From assembly GCA_017961625.1 (NCBI GenBank), contig JAGCWY010000016.1, positions 1 through 64,000 on the forward strand: a DNA stretch of 64,000 nt, written 5' to 3'. Under the pieces are notes generated by a model that saw only the letters and a program-made list of their open reading frames with translations, did not search any database and was not told the DNA's origin. Positions 51,426 to 59,957 of the stretch are shown here, piece after piece (within the stretch, counting starts at the first letter, position 1; each line of letters starts with the position of its first letter). A program made the position numbers and the translations under genes. This DNA comes from Ruminococcus sp. GTDB taxonomy: Bacteria; Bacillota; Clostridia; Oscillospirales; Ruminococcaceae.

Positions 51426-52802
51426 ATGGATTACCGTATCGAACACGATTCTATGGGCGAGGTCAAGGTGCCTACTGATAAGTACTGGGGAGCTCAGACT
51501 GAACGTAGTCATGAGAATTTCCTGATCGGTGTGGGTATTGAGACGATGCCGCGTGAGATCACCCGTGCTCTCGGAATTCTTAAGAAAGCTGCAGCAATTG
51601 CAAATCATGAGCTCAGGCCCGATAAAATGACTGATGAAAAATGCAGTATTATATCTCAGGTCTGTGACGAGGTTATCAGTGGTTCGTTAAATGATCATTT
51701 CCCTCTTGTTGTTTGGCAGACAGGAAGTGGTACGCAGTCTAATATGAATGCAAACGAAGTTATAGCCAACAGAGGAAACGAGCTTGCCTGCAAAAAGCTT
51801 CTGCATCCGAACGACGATATCAATATGAGCCAGTCCTCAAATGATACTTTTCCCACTGCAATGCATATCTCTGCAGTTCTTGCGCTTGAAGACAGGGTTA
51901 TTCCTTCTGTTGAGGAGCTCATAACTACTTTCCGCCGCCTGGAAGCTGAAAATGAAGGTATAGTAAAGAGCGGACGTACTCATTTACAGGACGCTACGCC
52001 AATTAAATTCTCTCAGGAAATAAGCGGTTGGAGAACTTCTCTTGAAAAGGATAAAAAAATGATACTTGCCGCTTGTGAAGAGCTTAAGGAGCTTGCTCTC
52101 GGTGGTACAGCCGTAGGCACAGGTCTTAATGCTCCGAAAGGCTTTGCTGAAAAGGCAGCGGCTGCAGTCGGAAGCCTTACAGGAAAAAATTTCAGAACAT
52201 CACCAAATAAATTCCACTCTTTAACTTCCAAGGATGAAATAGTTTTTGCACACGGTGCCTTAAAGGCTCTAGCAGCTGATATGATGAAGATAGCAAATGA
52301 TGTTAGGTGGCTCGCCTCCGGTCCGCGTGATGGTCTAGGAGAAATATTCATACCTGAAAATGAGCCTGGTTCTTCAATAATGCCCGGCAAAGTCAATCCT
52401 ACACAGTGCGAACAGGTAACAATGGTCGCTGTACAGGTAATGGGTAATGATGTTACTGTAGGTATGGCTGCGTCGCAGGGCAATTTTGAGCTCAACGTAT
52501 TTATGCCGGTATGTGCTTATAACTTCTTGCAATCTGCAAGACTACTTGCCGAGTCGATAAGATCTTTCAACAAAAACTGCGCAATCGGCATAAGAGCAAA
52601 TAAAGAAAAAATGCATCATAATCTTTATAATTCTCTTATGCTCGTAACAGCGCTTAATCCTTATATTGGCTATGAGAATTCTGCAAAAACCGCTAAAAAA
52701 GCTTTCAAGGATAATATTTCCCTTAAGGAAGCCTGCGTAGAGCTTGGATTCCTAACTGCTGAAAAGTTCGATGAAGTATTCCATCCGGAAGAAATGGTCT
52801 GA
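51426..52802 (+). CDS. fumC: Fumarate hydratase, class II
   Basis: 458 residues; ATG 51426 behind GGGAGTGG, preferred to an upstream in-frame ATG at 51348. Family motifs: 'TDKYWGAQTERSHENF', 'SQSSNDTFPTAMH', 'GRTHLQDATPIKFSQE' and 'GSSIMPGKVNPTQCE' (the catalytic lid). An iron-free, oxygen-stable fumarase interconverting malate and fumarate. First gene of the long operon ending in frdA; 24 nt before hdrB. Confidence 0.96.
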   Translation: MDYRIEHDSMGEVKVPTDKYWGAQTERSHENFLIGVGIETMPREITRALGILKKAAAIANHELRPDKMTDEKCSIISQVCDEVISGSLNDHFPLVVWQTGSGTQSNMNANEVIANRGNELACKKLLHPNDDINMSQSSNDTFPTAMHISAVLALEDRVIPSVEELITTFRRLEAENEGIVKSGRTHLQDATPIKFSQEISGWRTSLEKDKKMILAACEELKELALGGTAVGTGLNAPKGFAEKAAAAVGSLTGKNFRTSPNKFHSLTSKDEIVFAHGALKALAADMMKIANDVRWLASGPRDGLGEIFIPENEPGSSIMPGKVNPTQCEQVTMVAVQVMGNDVTVGMAASQGNFELNVFMPVCAYNFLQSARLLAESIRSFNKNCAIGIRANKEKMHHNLYNSLMLVTALNPYIGYENSAKTAKKAFKDNISLKEACVELGFLTAEKFDEVFHPEEMV

Positions 52803-52826
52803 TTATATACGAAAGGATGCTGACGT

Positions 52827-53624
52827 ATGGAAACATTTACATATTATCCGGGCTGTACGCTGAGAACAAAAGCCAAGGATCTTGATACTTATGCAAGAGT
52901 TTCGGCAAAGGCTCTCAATGTTGCCCTTGAAGAACCGTCCGACTGGCAGTGCTGCGGCGGTGCTTATACAACGGCAAAAGACGAGATCGCAACAAAGCTT
53001 TCAGCTGTAAGAGCTCTTATTGCTGCAAGGGAAGCTGGAAGACCGCTTATTACCGTCTGTTCAGCCTGCCATAATGTTATAAAGCAGACAAATTACGATA
53101 TCTCCTGTGATGAGGATATGGCTGCAAAGGTAAATAATTATCTTAAGCTTGACGAGCCATACAGCGGTGAAACAAAGGTATATCATTACCTTGAAATGCT
53201 TCGTGATATCATCGGTTTTGATGAGCTTGCCAAGAAGGTCGTAAACCCATTCAAGGGGAAAAAGATAGCTGCATATTACGGTTGTCTACTCCTCAGACCA
53301 TCAAAGGCTCTTGCTATGGACGATCCCGAGAATCCGTCCATCATTGAGGATTTTATCAGAGCCATTGGCGGTACGCCGGTAATATATTCACAGAGAAATG
53401 AGTGCTGTGGCGGATACATAGCACTTGAAGACAAGTTACAGGCTCATAAAAGAAGTTCAGCGATAATGAAGTCTGCTGAGGATCAGGGGGCGGATATGAT
53501 AATTACTGCCTGTCCGCTCTGTATGTATAATCTTAGAAAGAATTCTGGTTCTGAACTGCCAGTATACTACTTTACGGAACTCCTTGCCGAAGCTCTTGGA
53601 GTAAAGGAGGAGAGCAATGAATAA
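52827..53624 (+). CDS. hdrB: Heterodisulfide reductase subunit B homologue (two CCG domains)
   Basis: 265 residues. Two intact CCG motifs are visible: CX31CCX34CXXC (from Cys10) and CX39CCX34CXXC. In the methanogen enzyme these hold two non-cubane [4Fe-4S] clusters that reduce a disulfide. No methanogen coenzymes are expected here, so the natural acceptor may be another disulfide, or the clusters may serve the fumarate reductase encoded downstream. It overlaps hdrC by 8 nt. Confidence 0.9.
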   Translation: METFTYYPGCTLRTKAKDLDTYARVSAKALNVALEEPSDWQCCGGAYTTAKDEIATKLSAVRALIAAREAGRPLITVCSACHNVIKQTNYDISCDEDMAAKVNNYLKLDEPYSGETKVYHYLEMLRDIIGFDELAKKVVNPFKGKKIAAYYGCLLLRPSKALAMDDPENPSIIEDFIRAIGGTPVIYSQRNECCGGYIALEDKLQAHKRSSAIMKSAEDQGADMIITACPLCMYNLRKNSGSELPVYYFTELLAEALGVKEESNE

Positions 53625-54000
53625 GAACCTAAAAGAACAAGTACTCCGTTCAAGTGGAGTTAACGTGTTGAAATGTATGCGTTGCGGCAAATGCTCTGGA
53701 ACATGTCCGTCTTATGATGAAATGGAGTATCATCCTCATCAGTTCGTATATATGGTCGAGCGTGGAGACATTGAAACTCTTATGAACTCTAAGTCGATCT
53801 ATAAGTGCCTGACCTGTTTTGCCTGTGTTGACAGATGCCCGAGAAATGTTGAGCCTGCCAAGGTTGTCGAAGCAGTACGTCTTGCAGCAGTACGTCAACA
53901 AGGAAATAACCATATTAATCCGAATCAGATACCTGAAATGCTTGACGAGGATATGCCACAGCAGGCTATCGTCACAGCTTTCAGAAAATACATAAAGTAG
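53617..54000 (+). CDS. hdrC: Heterodisulfide reductase subunit C homologue
   Basis: 127 residues with two [4Fe-4S] motifs (CMRCGKCSGTCP and CLTCFACVDRCP), which carry electrons between HdrA and HdrB in characterised complexes. It overlaps hdrB, and GGAG is present upstream. Confidence 0.92.
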   Translation: MNKNLKEQVLRSSGVNVLKCMRCGKCSGTCPSYDEMEYHPHQFVYMVERGDIETLMNSKSIYKCLTCFACVDRCPRNVEPAKVVEAVRLAAVRQQGNNHINPNQIPEMLDEDMPQQAIVTAFRKYIK

Positions 54001-54015
54001 GAAGGGGATAGCCAT

Positions 54016-56007
54016 ATGCAGAGAATAGGTGTATTTGTCTGTCATTGCGGTACTAATATAGCGGCTACTGTAGATGTCAGAACTGTTGCTGAAACTCTTG
54101 GTCATGAGCCGGGGGTTGTTATCTCTCAGGACTATCAGTATATGTGCTCTGAATCGGGACAGAATCTTGTCAAGAATGCCATCAAGGAGTATAATCTGAC
54201 AGGTGTTGTTGTATGTTCGTGCTCTCCGAGAATGCATGAGAACACATTCAGAAAAGCAGCTGCATCAGCAGGACTGAATCCTTATCTTGTGGAAATAGCT
54301 AATATACGCGAGCAGTGCTCATGGATACACAAGGATATAGCCTCGGCAACTGAAAAGGCTATAATACTTGGTAAAGCTGCTGTAGCAAAGGTTCATCTCA
54401 ATGCTCCGCTTACAGCAGGGGAAAGTCCTGTGGAAAAGCGTGCTCTTGTAATAGGTGGCGGCATCGCAGGTATTCAGACTGCCCTTGATATTGCGGAGGC
54501 TGGTTTTGACGTTGATATTGTTGAGAAGAATCCTACTATAGGCGGAAAAATGGCTCAGATAGACAAAACCTTCCCGACTCTTGACTGTGCTGCCTGTATC
54601 CTTACCCCCAAAATGGTAGAGGCTTCACAGAATGAGCATATTACTATTCATTCTTTCAGTGAAGTAACGGATGTAAAGGGATTTGTCGGCAATTTTACAG
54701 TAACAATAAAGAAAAAAGCCCGTTTTGTTGACGAGACTAAATGTACTGGATGCGGACTTTGTACGGAAAAATGTCCTATGAAAAAAGTTCCTAACGAGTT
54801 TAATATGGGACTTGATAACAGAACTGCTATATATATTCCATTTGCACAGGCAGTTCCTAAGGTTGCTACTATTGACCCGAATCATTGTATGATGCTTTCA
54901 AAGGGTAAATGTGGTATTTGTTCATCTGTATGTTCAGTTGGTGCTATCGACTATGAACAGAAAGACAAATTTATCGAGCAGAAGTACGGTGCTATCGTTG
55001 TTGCTACTGGATTCAATCCTATTGCTCTTGATAAGTATGATGAATTTGCATATAATCAGTGTCCCGATGTAGTTACTTCACTTGAACTTGAAAGGCTTAT
55101 GAACGCAGCAGGTCCTAACGGTGGTACACTGCTTCGTCCTTCTGACAAGACTCACCCGCATAAGATAGTTTTTGTACAGTGTGTAGGTTCAAGATGCGAT
55201 GATAGTAAGGGAAAGCCTTATTGTTCAAAGATATGCTGTATGTATACTGCAAAGCACGCAATGCTTATCCGAGAGAAATATCCCGATACCGAGGTATACG
55301 TATTCTACATAGACGTTCGTACTCCAGGCAAGAACTTTGATGAGTTTTACCGTAGGGCTGTCGAGCAATACAACGTCCACTATATCAAGGGTATGGTGGG
55401 CAAGGTAACACCACGGTCAGACGGAAAGATTGACGTTCAGGCCTCTGATCTGCTTGCAAATGAACAACTACATATCGACGCTGATATGGTTGTTCTTGCT
55501 GCTGCTATCGAGCCTGACAAGACGGCACGTCCACTGGCTACTATGCTTACTACACAAATGGATACTAATGATTTCTTCACAGAAGCTCACCCGAAGCTTA
55601 GACCTGTAGAAAGCGCTACGGCAGGAATTTTCCTTTCAGGTGCCTGTCAGGGACCGAAGGATATTCCCGAAACTGTAGCTCAGGCAAGTGCTGCGGCTGC
55701 AAAGGCTATAGGACTTCTTGTAAAGAACAGTATAACATGCAACCCCTGTGTTGCACATTCAAATGAGCTTATGTGTAATGGCTGTTCATCATGTGAAAAA
55801 GTATGTCCTTATGGCGCTATAACATACCTTGACAAAGAATTCAAAATGCCAGACAAATCTATTGCTGTACGAAGAGTTGCAAGTGTTAATCCTGCTGTAT
55901 GCCAGGGTTGCGGTGCTTGTACAGTTGCTTGTCCTTCAGGTGCAATGGATCTCAACGGATTCTCTAACAGTCAGATAATGGCGGAGGTAGACGCAATATG
56001 CAAGTAA
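54016..56007 (+). CDS. hdrA: Heterodisulfide reductase subunit A homologue (FAD, bifurcating subunit)
   Basis: 663 residues. N-terminal 'VFVCHCGTNIAATVDV', FAD Rossmann motif 'VIGGGIAGIQTALDIAEAG' (about residues 142-160), the HdrA cluster region 'LDCAACILTPKM', ferredoxin motifs 'CTGCGLCTEKCP', 'CGICSSVC' and two more at the C-terminus (CNGCSSCEKVCP, CQGCGACTVACP). In known complexes HdrA's FAD is the electron-bifurcating site. It overlaps the MvhD-like gene by 10 nt. Confidence 0.93.
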   Translation: MQRIGVFVCHCGTNIAATVDVRTVAETLGHEPGVVISQDYQYMCSESGQNLVKNAIKEYNLTGVVVCSCSPRMHENTFRKAAASAGLNPYLVEIANIREQCSWIHKDIASATEKAIILGKAAVAKVHLNAPLTAGESPVEKRALVIGGGIAGIQTALDIAEAGFDVDIVEKNPTIGGKMAQIDKTFPTLDCAACILTPKMVEASQNEHITIHSFSEVTDVKGFVGNFTVTIKKKARFVDETKCTGCGLCTEKCPMKKVPNEFNMGLDNRTAIYIPFAQAVPKVATIDPNHCMMLSKGKCGICSSVCSVGAIDYEQKDKFIEQKYGAIVVATGFNPIALDKYDEFAYNQCPDVVTSLELERLMNAAGPNGGTLLRPSDKTHPHKIVFVQCVGSRCDDSKGKPYCSKICCMYTAKHAMLIREKYPDTEVYVFYIDVRTPGKNFDEFYRRAVEQYNVHYIKGMVGKVTPRSDGKIDVQASDLLANEQLHIDADMVVLAAAIEPDKTARPLATMLTTQMDTNDFFTEAHPKLRPVESATAGIFLSGACQGPKDIPETVAQASAAAAKAIGLLVKNSITCNPCVAHSNELMCNGCSSCEKVCPYGAITYLDKEFKMPDKSIAVRRVASVNPAVCQGCGACTVACPSGAMDLNGFSNSQIMAEVDAICK

Positions 56008-56444
56008 GTGAAAATAAAGAATTTCAGCCACTGATCGTCGCTTTCTGCTGTAACTGGTGCTCATACGCAGGAGCAGATCTTTCGGGTACAAATAGACTTA
56101 GCTATCCGGCAAACGTAAAAATAATCAGAGTACCCTGCTCATGCCGTGTAAACCCTATGTTTATACTCAAAGCCTTTCAGCGTGGTGCTGACGGAGTTAT
56201 ACTATGTGGTTGTCACCCTGGAGATTGCCATTATACATCAGGAAATTACTTTACAAGAAGAAGAATGACGCTTCTTTTCAGTATGCTTGACTTTCTCGGT
56301 ATCGAACGTGATAGAACGAGAGTTGAATGGGTTTCCGCAGCAGAGGGTGCTAAATTTGCTGCGACTATGAACGAATTTACTGAAGCAATTAAAAAACTCG
56401 GCCCTAACCGAAGATTGGAGGATTTGCGATGCAGGAAGCAATGA
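55998..56444 (+). CDS. flxD: MvhD/FlxD-like iron-sulfur subunit
   Basis: 148 residues. Cysteine groups 'FCCNWCSYAGAD', 'VPCSCRVNP' and 'LCGCHPGDCHY' are those of MvhD-type [2Fe-2S] proteins, which link a hydrogenase or NADH module to HdrA. It overlaps both neighbours. Confidence 0.88.
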   Translation: MQVSENKEFQPLIVAFCCNWCSYAGADLSGTNRLSYPANVKIIRVPCSCRVNPMFILKAFQRGADGVILCGCHPGDCHYTSGNYFTRRRMTLLFSMLDFLGIERDRTRVEWVSAAEGAKFAATMNEFTEAIKKLGPNRRLEDLRCRKQ

Positions 56445-57400
56445 TTAATAAAGCAAAGCAGCTTTTAGCTGATGGCACCGTTGATCGGGTCATAGGTTGG
56501 AAGAGGGGAGAATTCGTTTATGATATAACCCCTGCTGTGTTTGAGACTGTTGAGGAGCTTGAAGCAAATTTTGTATACGATGACTTTACTTCGGCAAATG
56601 TTTCAAAATACCTTGTAAAAGAGAGCAGAAAGGAAGGTAGGATACTTGCTTTTCTTAAGCCCTGCGATACATACAGCTTCAATCAGCTAATAAAGGAGCA
56701 CAGAGTTGTACGTGAGAACGTTTATATAATCGGTATACCCGGAGGTCCAAAGCTTGACATAGAAAAGATAAAGGCAAAGGGTATTACCGGAATACTCGGT
56801 GTTAAGAATGAGAATTACACATTAGAAATAGATACAGTATACGGCAAAGAGAATATGCCTTTCTACGAGGCTATACTTGATAAATGTTCTTCCTGTAAAA
56901 GCAAGAAGCACGTGATTTATGACGAGTTAATGGGTGAAGAGGGCGATGTTCTCGACTCCAATCGCTTTGATATGGTTGAGAAGCTTGAAAATATGACTGC
57001 ACAGGAACGTTTCAATTTTTGGAGAGAGCAGCTTTCTAAGTGTATTCGTTGCAATGCTTGTCGCAATGTCTGTCCGGCTTGTACCTGTGAGAAATGTGTA
57101 TTCGATAATCCAGATTCAGGTATTGAGAACAAGGCTCCTTCTGACAGCTTCGAGGAAAATATGTTCCATATAATTCGTGCATTTCATGTTGCAGGTAGAT
57201 GTACGGACTGTGGTGAGTGTTCTAGAGTATGCCCTCAGAATATACCGCTCCACCTACTCAATAGAAAGTTTATAAAGGATATCAATGCCTTTTACGGTGA
57301 GTACCAGGCAGGTGAGGATACTGTTTCACTTGCTCCGCTCAATGAGTACAAACAGGACGACTGCGAGACAGGCATTGTTCACGAAAGGGGAGTTGAGTAA
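56429..57400 (+). CDS. flxC: FlxC-like 4Fe-4S protein (FrhB-type domain)
   Basis: 323 residues. An N-terminal domain resembling the F420 hydrogenase beta subunit, with the 'DKCSSCKSK' cysteines, is followed by two ferredoxin motifs (CIRCNACRNVCPACTCEKC and CTDCGECSRVCP). This is the layout of the Flx component that sits between HdrA and the NADH-oxidising subunit. ATG 56429 follows GGAGG; the gene overlaps its neighbours by 16 nt and 1 nt. Confidence 0.78.
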   Translation: MQEAMINKAKQLLADGTVDRVIGWKRGEFVYDITPAVFETVEELEANFVYDDFTSANVSKYLVKESRKEGRILAFLKPCDTYSFNQLIKEHRVVRENVYIIGIPGGPKLDIEKIKAKGITGILGVKNENYTLEIDTVYGKENMPFYEAILDKCSSCKSKKHVIYDELMGEEGDVLDSNRFDMVEKLENMTAQERFNFWREQLSKCIRCNACRNVCPACTCEKCVFDNPDSGIENKAPSDSFEENMFHIIRAFHVAGRCTDCGECSRVCPQNIPLHLLNRKFIKDINAFYGEYQAGEDTVSLAPLNEYKQDDCETGIVHERGVE

Positions 57401-58419
57401 TGCTTAGGATATCATTTGGAAAGATTGATAAGCTTTTTGAAGCTGTCTCGGCTTCACAGACTCTATATATCCCTGTTGATCGCGAGGACGGTGCAGCTGA
57501 GTATAAAAAATATGAGAGTGGGATGAAACTAAGCAACGCTCTCAATACTGTAAGAAGCGCCAAGGATTTCTTCTTTCCTCAGACAGAAAACCTTGTTGAC
57601 TTCAAAATGGAAGGTAAAAAAATCGAAGTTATAGATGTCCGTGAGGAATCTGAAGATTTTGTAATCTTTGGTGTCCGAGCCTGTGACGCAAGAAGCTTTA
57701 CTATACTTGATAAAGTATTCCTTTCTGAGCCTATAGACAGTTATTATAAAAACCGCCGTGACCACGGTACAGTTGTAACTATGGCTTGCACGCACCCAAC
57801 CGAGACATGTTTCTGCAGAACTTTCGGTATTGATCCAGTAGCTCCCGAAGGAGACGCTGTCTGCTACAGTGACGGTGAGAGTTTATTCATTGAGGCTCAC
57901 AACGAAAAGGGTCAGAAGTTTATCGACACTATTTCTTCACTACTTGAAGAAGGAGATACGTCGAAGCTTGAGGTCATACGTGAAAAGACGAGAGATATAC
58001 TCAAAAAGTTACCTCTTGCAAATATTAATACAGATAACTTCGGCGGTGACAAGTTAAATGAGTATTTTAATTCTGACAAATGGGGAGAGCTTTCAGAAAG
58101 CTGTCTTGGCTGCGGTACCTGCACTTTTGTATGCCCTACCTGTCAGTGCTATGATATAAAGGATTTCAACACAGGTCACGGTATAAAGCGTTTCCGCTGC
58201 TGGGATTCATGTATGTATTCAGATTTCACAAAAATGGCTCATGGCAATCCAAGGCTTACACAGCTTGAACGCTTCCGTCAAAGGTTTATGCATAAGCTCG
58301 TTTATTTCCCGGCAAACAATAACGGAGAATTCGGATGTGTCGGCTGTGGAAGATGTCTTTCAAAGTGTCCGATATCAATGAATATCGTAAAAGTCATGAA
58401 AGCATTGGAGGTAAAGTGA
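57400..58419 (+). CDS. flxB: FlxB-like 4Fe-4S protein (sulfite reductase subunit A type)
   Basis: 339 residues. 'FGVRACDARSFTILDKVF' and 'CTHPTETCFCRTFG' are shared with anaerobic sulfite reductase subunit A and hydrogenase beta-type proteins; two C-terminal ferredoxin motifs follow (CLGCGTCTFVCPTCQC and CVGCGRCLSKCP). It transfers electrons between the NAD(P)H reductase downstream and the Hdr part. TAATG and TGATG junctions tie it to both neighbours. Confidence 0.8.
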   Translation: MLRISFGKIDKLFEAVSASQTLYIPVDREDGAAEYKKYESGMKLSNALNTVRSAKDFFFPQTENLVDFKMEGKKIEVIDVREESEDFVIFGVRACDARSFTILDKVFLSEPIDSYYKNRRDHGTVVTMACTHPTETCFCRTFGIDPVAPEGDAVCYSDGESLFIEAHNEKGQKFIDTISSLLEEGDTSKLEVIREKTRDILKKLPLANINTDNFGGDKLNEYFNSDKWGELSESCLGCGTCTFVCPTCQCYDIKDFNTGHGIKRFRCWDSCMYSDFTKMAHGNPRLTQLERFRQRFMHKLVYFPANNNGEFGCVGCGRCLSKCPISMNIVKVMKALEVK

Positions 58420-59246
58420 TGAATAGTGATACATTGATCCCTTATATTGGAGTTGTTACTGATATAAGACAGGATACTCCGGATGTAAAAACTTTCAGGG
58501 TGATATCACCTGAGGGTGGAAAGGTATTTGAGCATTTACCAGGTCAGTGTGCGATGCTTTCGATTCCCGGAGTCGGCGAAGCTATGTTTTCAATAACCTC
58601 CTCGCCAACGAACAAGGAGTATATGGAGTTCAGTATAAAGAAATGTGGCTGTCTTACAAATTGGCTCCATGCTATGGAGGTAGGTCAGCAGATAACCATA
58701 CGAGGACCTTACGGAAACGCTTTCCCGGTCGAAACAGAACTCAAAGGAAAGGATCTTCTTTTTATTGCTGGCGGTATCGGTTTAGCTCCTCTTCGTTCAG
58801 TTATCAACTATGTCCGTGACAACCGTTCAAACTACGGTGATGTACAGATAATCTACGGTTCACGTTCAAAGGATGATCTTGTTGACTACAAGGAGATAAT
58901 CGACGAGTGGATGGCTGATGAAGGAATTGAAGTCAATCTTACAATTGATAATCCTCAGGAAGGCTGGGACGGTCATGTTGGTTTTGTTCCAAACTATGTT
59001 AAGGAGCTTGATCCTTCAGTAAATAAGACAGTCCTTATATGCGGTCCTCCCATAATGATCAAATTTACTCTTGCAGGACTGAAGGAGCTAGGTTTCAGTG
59101 AAACACAGGTATACACAACCATGGAGCTTCGCATGAAATGTGGAGTGGGAAAGTGCGGTCGCTGCAACATTGGAAATAAGTATGTTTGCAAGGACGGTCC
59201 TGTTTTTCGTTTCGACCAGCTCGGCGAACTGCCCGATGAATATTAA
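58419..59246 (+). CDS. flxA: FlxA-like FAD/NAD(P)-binding oxidoreductase
   Basis: 275 residues; ATG 58419 lies 7 nt after GGAGG. A ferredoxin-NADP reductase-like FAD domain ('QCAMLSIPGVGEAMFSITSS'), an NAD(P) domain ('LLFIAGGIGLAPLRSVINY') and a C-terminal PyrK-like [2Fe-2S] site (C-x4-C-x2-C...C in 'CGVGKCGRCNIGNKYVC'). It should take electrons from NADH. It closes the flx set, 15 nt before frdB. Confidence 0.88.
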   Translation: MNSDTLIPYIGVVTDIRQDTPDVKTFRVISPEGGKVFEHLPGQCAMLSIPGVGEAMFSITSSPTNKEYMEFSIKKCGCLTNWLHAMEVGQQITIRGPYGNAFPVETELKGKDLLFIAGGIGLAPLRSVINYVRDNRSNYGDVQIIYGSRSKDDLVDYKEIIDEWMADEGIEVNLTIDNPQEGWDGHVGFVPNYVKELDPSVNKTVLICGPPIMIKFTLAGLKELGFSETQVYTTMELRMKCGVGKCGRCNIGNKYVCKDGPVFRFDQLGELPDEY

Positions 59247-59261
59247 AAAGGAGAAACTCGC

Positions 59262-59945
59262 ATGGAAAATATGTTGAATGTTTATCTGTTCGGCAAGAAA
59301 TATGAAGTGCCGGCAGGTCTTACAATAATGACAGCGATGGAATATGCAGGCTATGATCTTGTAAGAGGCTGTGGCTGTAGAAACGGCTTCTGCGGTGCCT
59401 GTGCTACAATTTACAGGATAAAAGGCGAGATAGAACTTCATGGTTGCCTTGCTTGTCAGACTGAGGTACAGGAAGGAATGTACATTGCTACTCTTCCTTT
59501 TTTTCCTCTTGAAAAAAGAATCTACAATATTGAAGAGATTAAGCCTGATCAGCAAATAATGATGCAGCTTTATCCAGAGATATACAGCTGTATAGGCTGC
59601 AATGCCTGTACTAAAGCCTGTACGCAGGAGCTCAATGTTATGCAATATATCGCATATGCTCAGAGAGGCGAATACGAAAAATGCGCAGAGGAGAGCTTTG
59701 ACTGTGTAATGTGTGGAGTATGTTCGTCTCGATGTCCTGCTGGAATATCACATCCTCAGGTTGCAATGCTTGCAAGACGTCTCAACGGTAAGTATATAGC
59801 TCCAGAATGCGGACACCTTTCCGACAGGGTTAATGAAGTAAACGAAGGCATTTTTGATAAGGATATCGAAGAACTTATGACAAAAGCGGTTGATAATATC
59901 GAAGAGATTAAGGATATGTATAATCACCGCGAGATTGAGAAGTAA
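59262..59945 (+). CDS. frdB: Fumarate reductase iron-sulfur subunit
   Basis: 227 residues. The N-terminal plant-type [2Fe-2S] domain has 'CGCRNGFCGACATIY' with a fourth Cys in 'HGCLACQ'. The C-terminal domain has two full CxxCxxCxxxC sites (CIGCNACTKAC, CVMCGVCSSRC), suggesting two [4Fe-4S] clusters and not the [3Fe-4S] of quinone-linked enzymes. There is no HdrB-like extension, in contrast to methanogen TfrB. AAAGGAG precedes the ATG. Confidence 0.85.
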   Translation: MENMLNVYLFGKKYEVPAGLTIMTAMEYAGYDLVRGCGCRNGFCGACATIYRIKGEIELHGCLACQTEVQEGMYIATLPFFPLEKRIYNIEEIKPDQQIMMQLYPEIYSCIGCNACTKACTQELNVMQYIAYAQRGEYEKCAEESFDCVMCGVCSSRCPAGISHPQVAMLARRLNGKYIAPECGHLSDRVNEVNEGIFDKDIEELMTKAVDNIEEIKDMYNHREIEK

Positions 59946-59957
59946 GGAGGGGAGAGT

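Noticed and set aside
53650..54237. 195-codon open frame on the minus strand
   Set aside because: Antisense to hdrC and hdrA, whose motifs are complete; its composition is that of a shadow frame.
59088..59645. 185-codon open frame on the minus strand
   Set aside because: Opposite the end of flxA and frdB with their intact cysteine motifs; a shadow.
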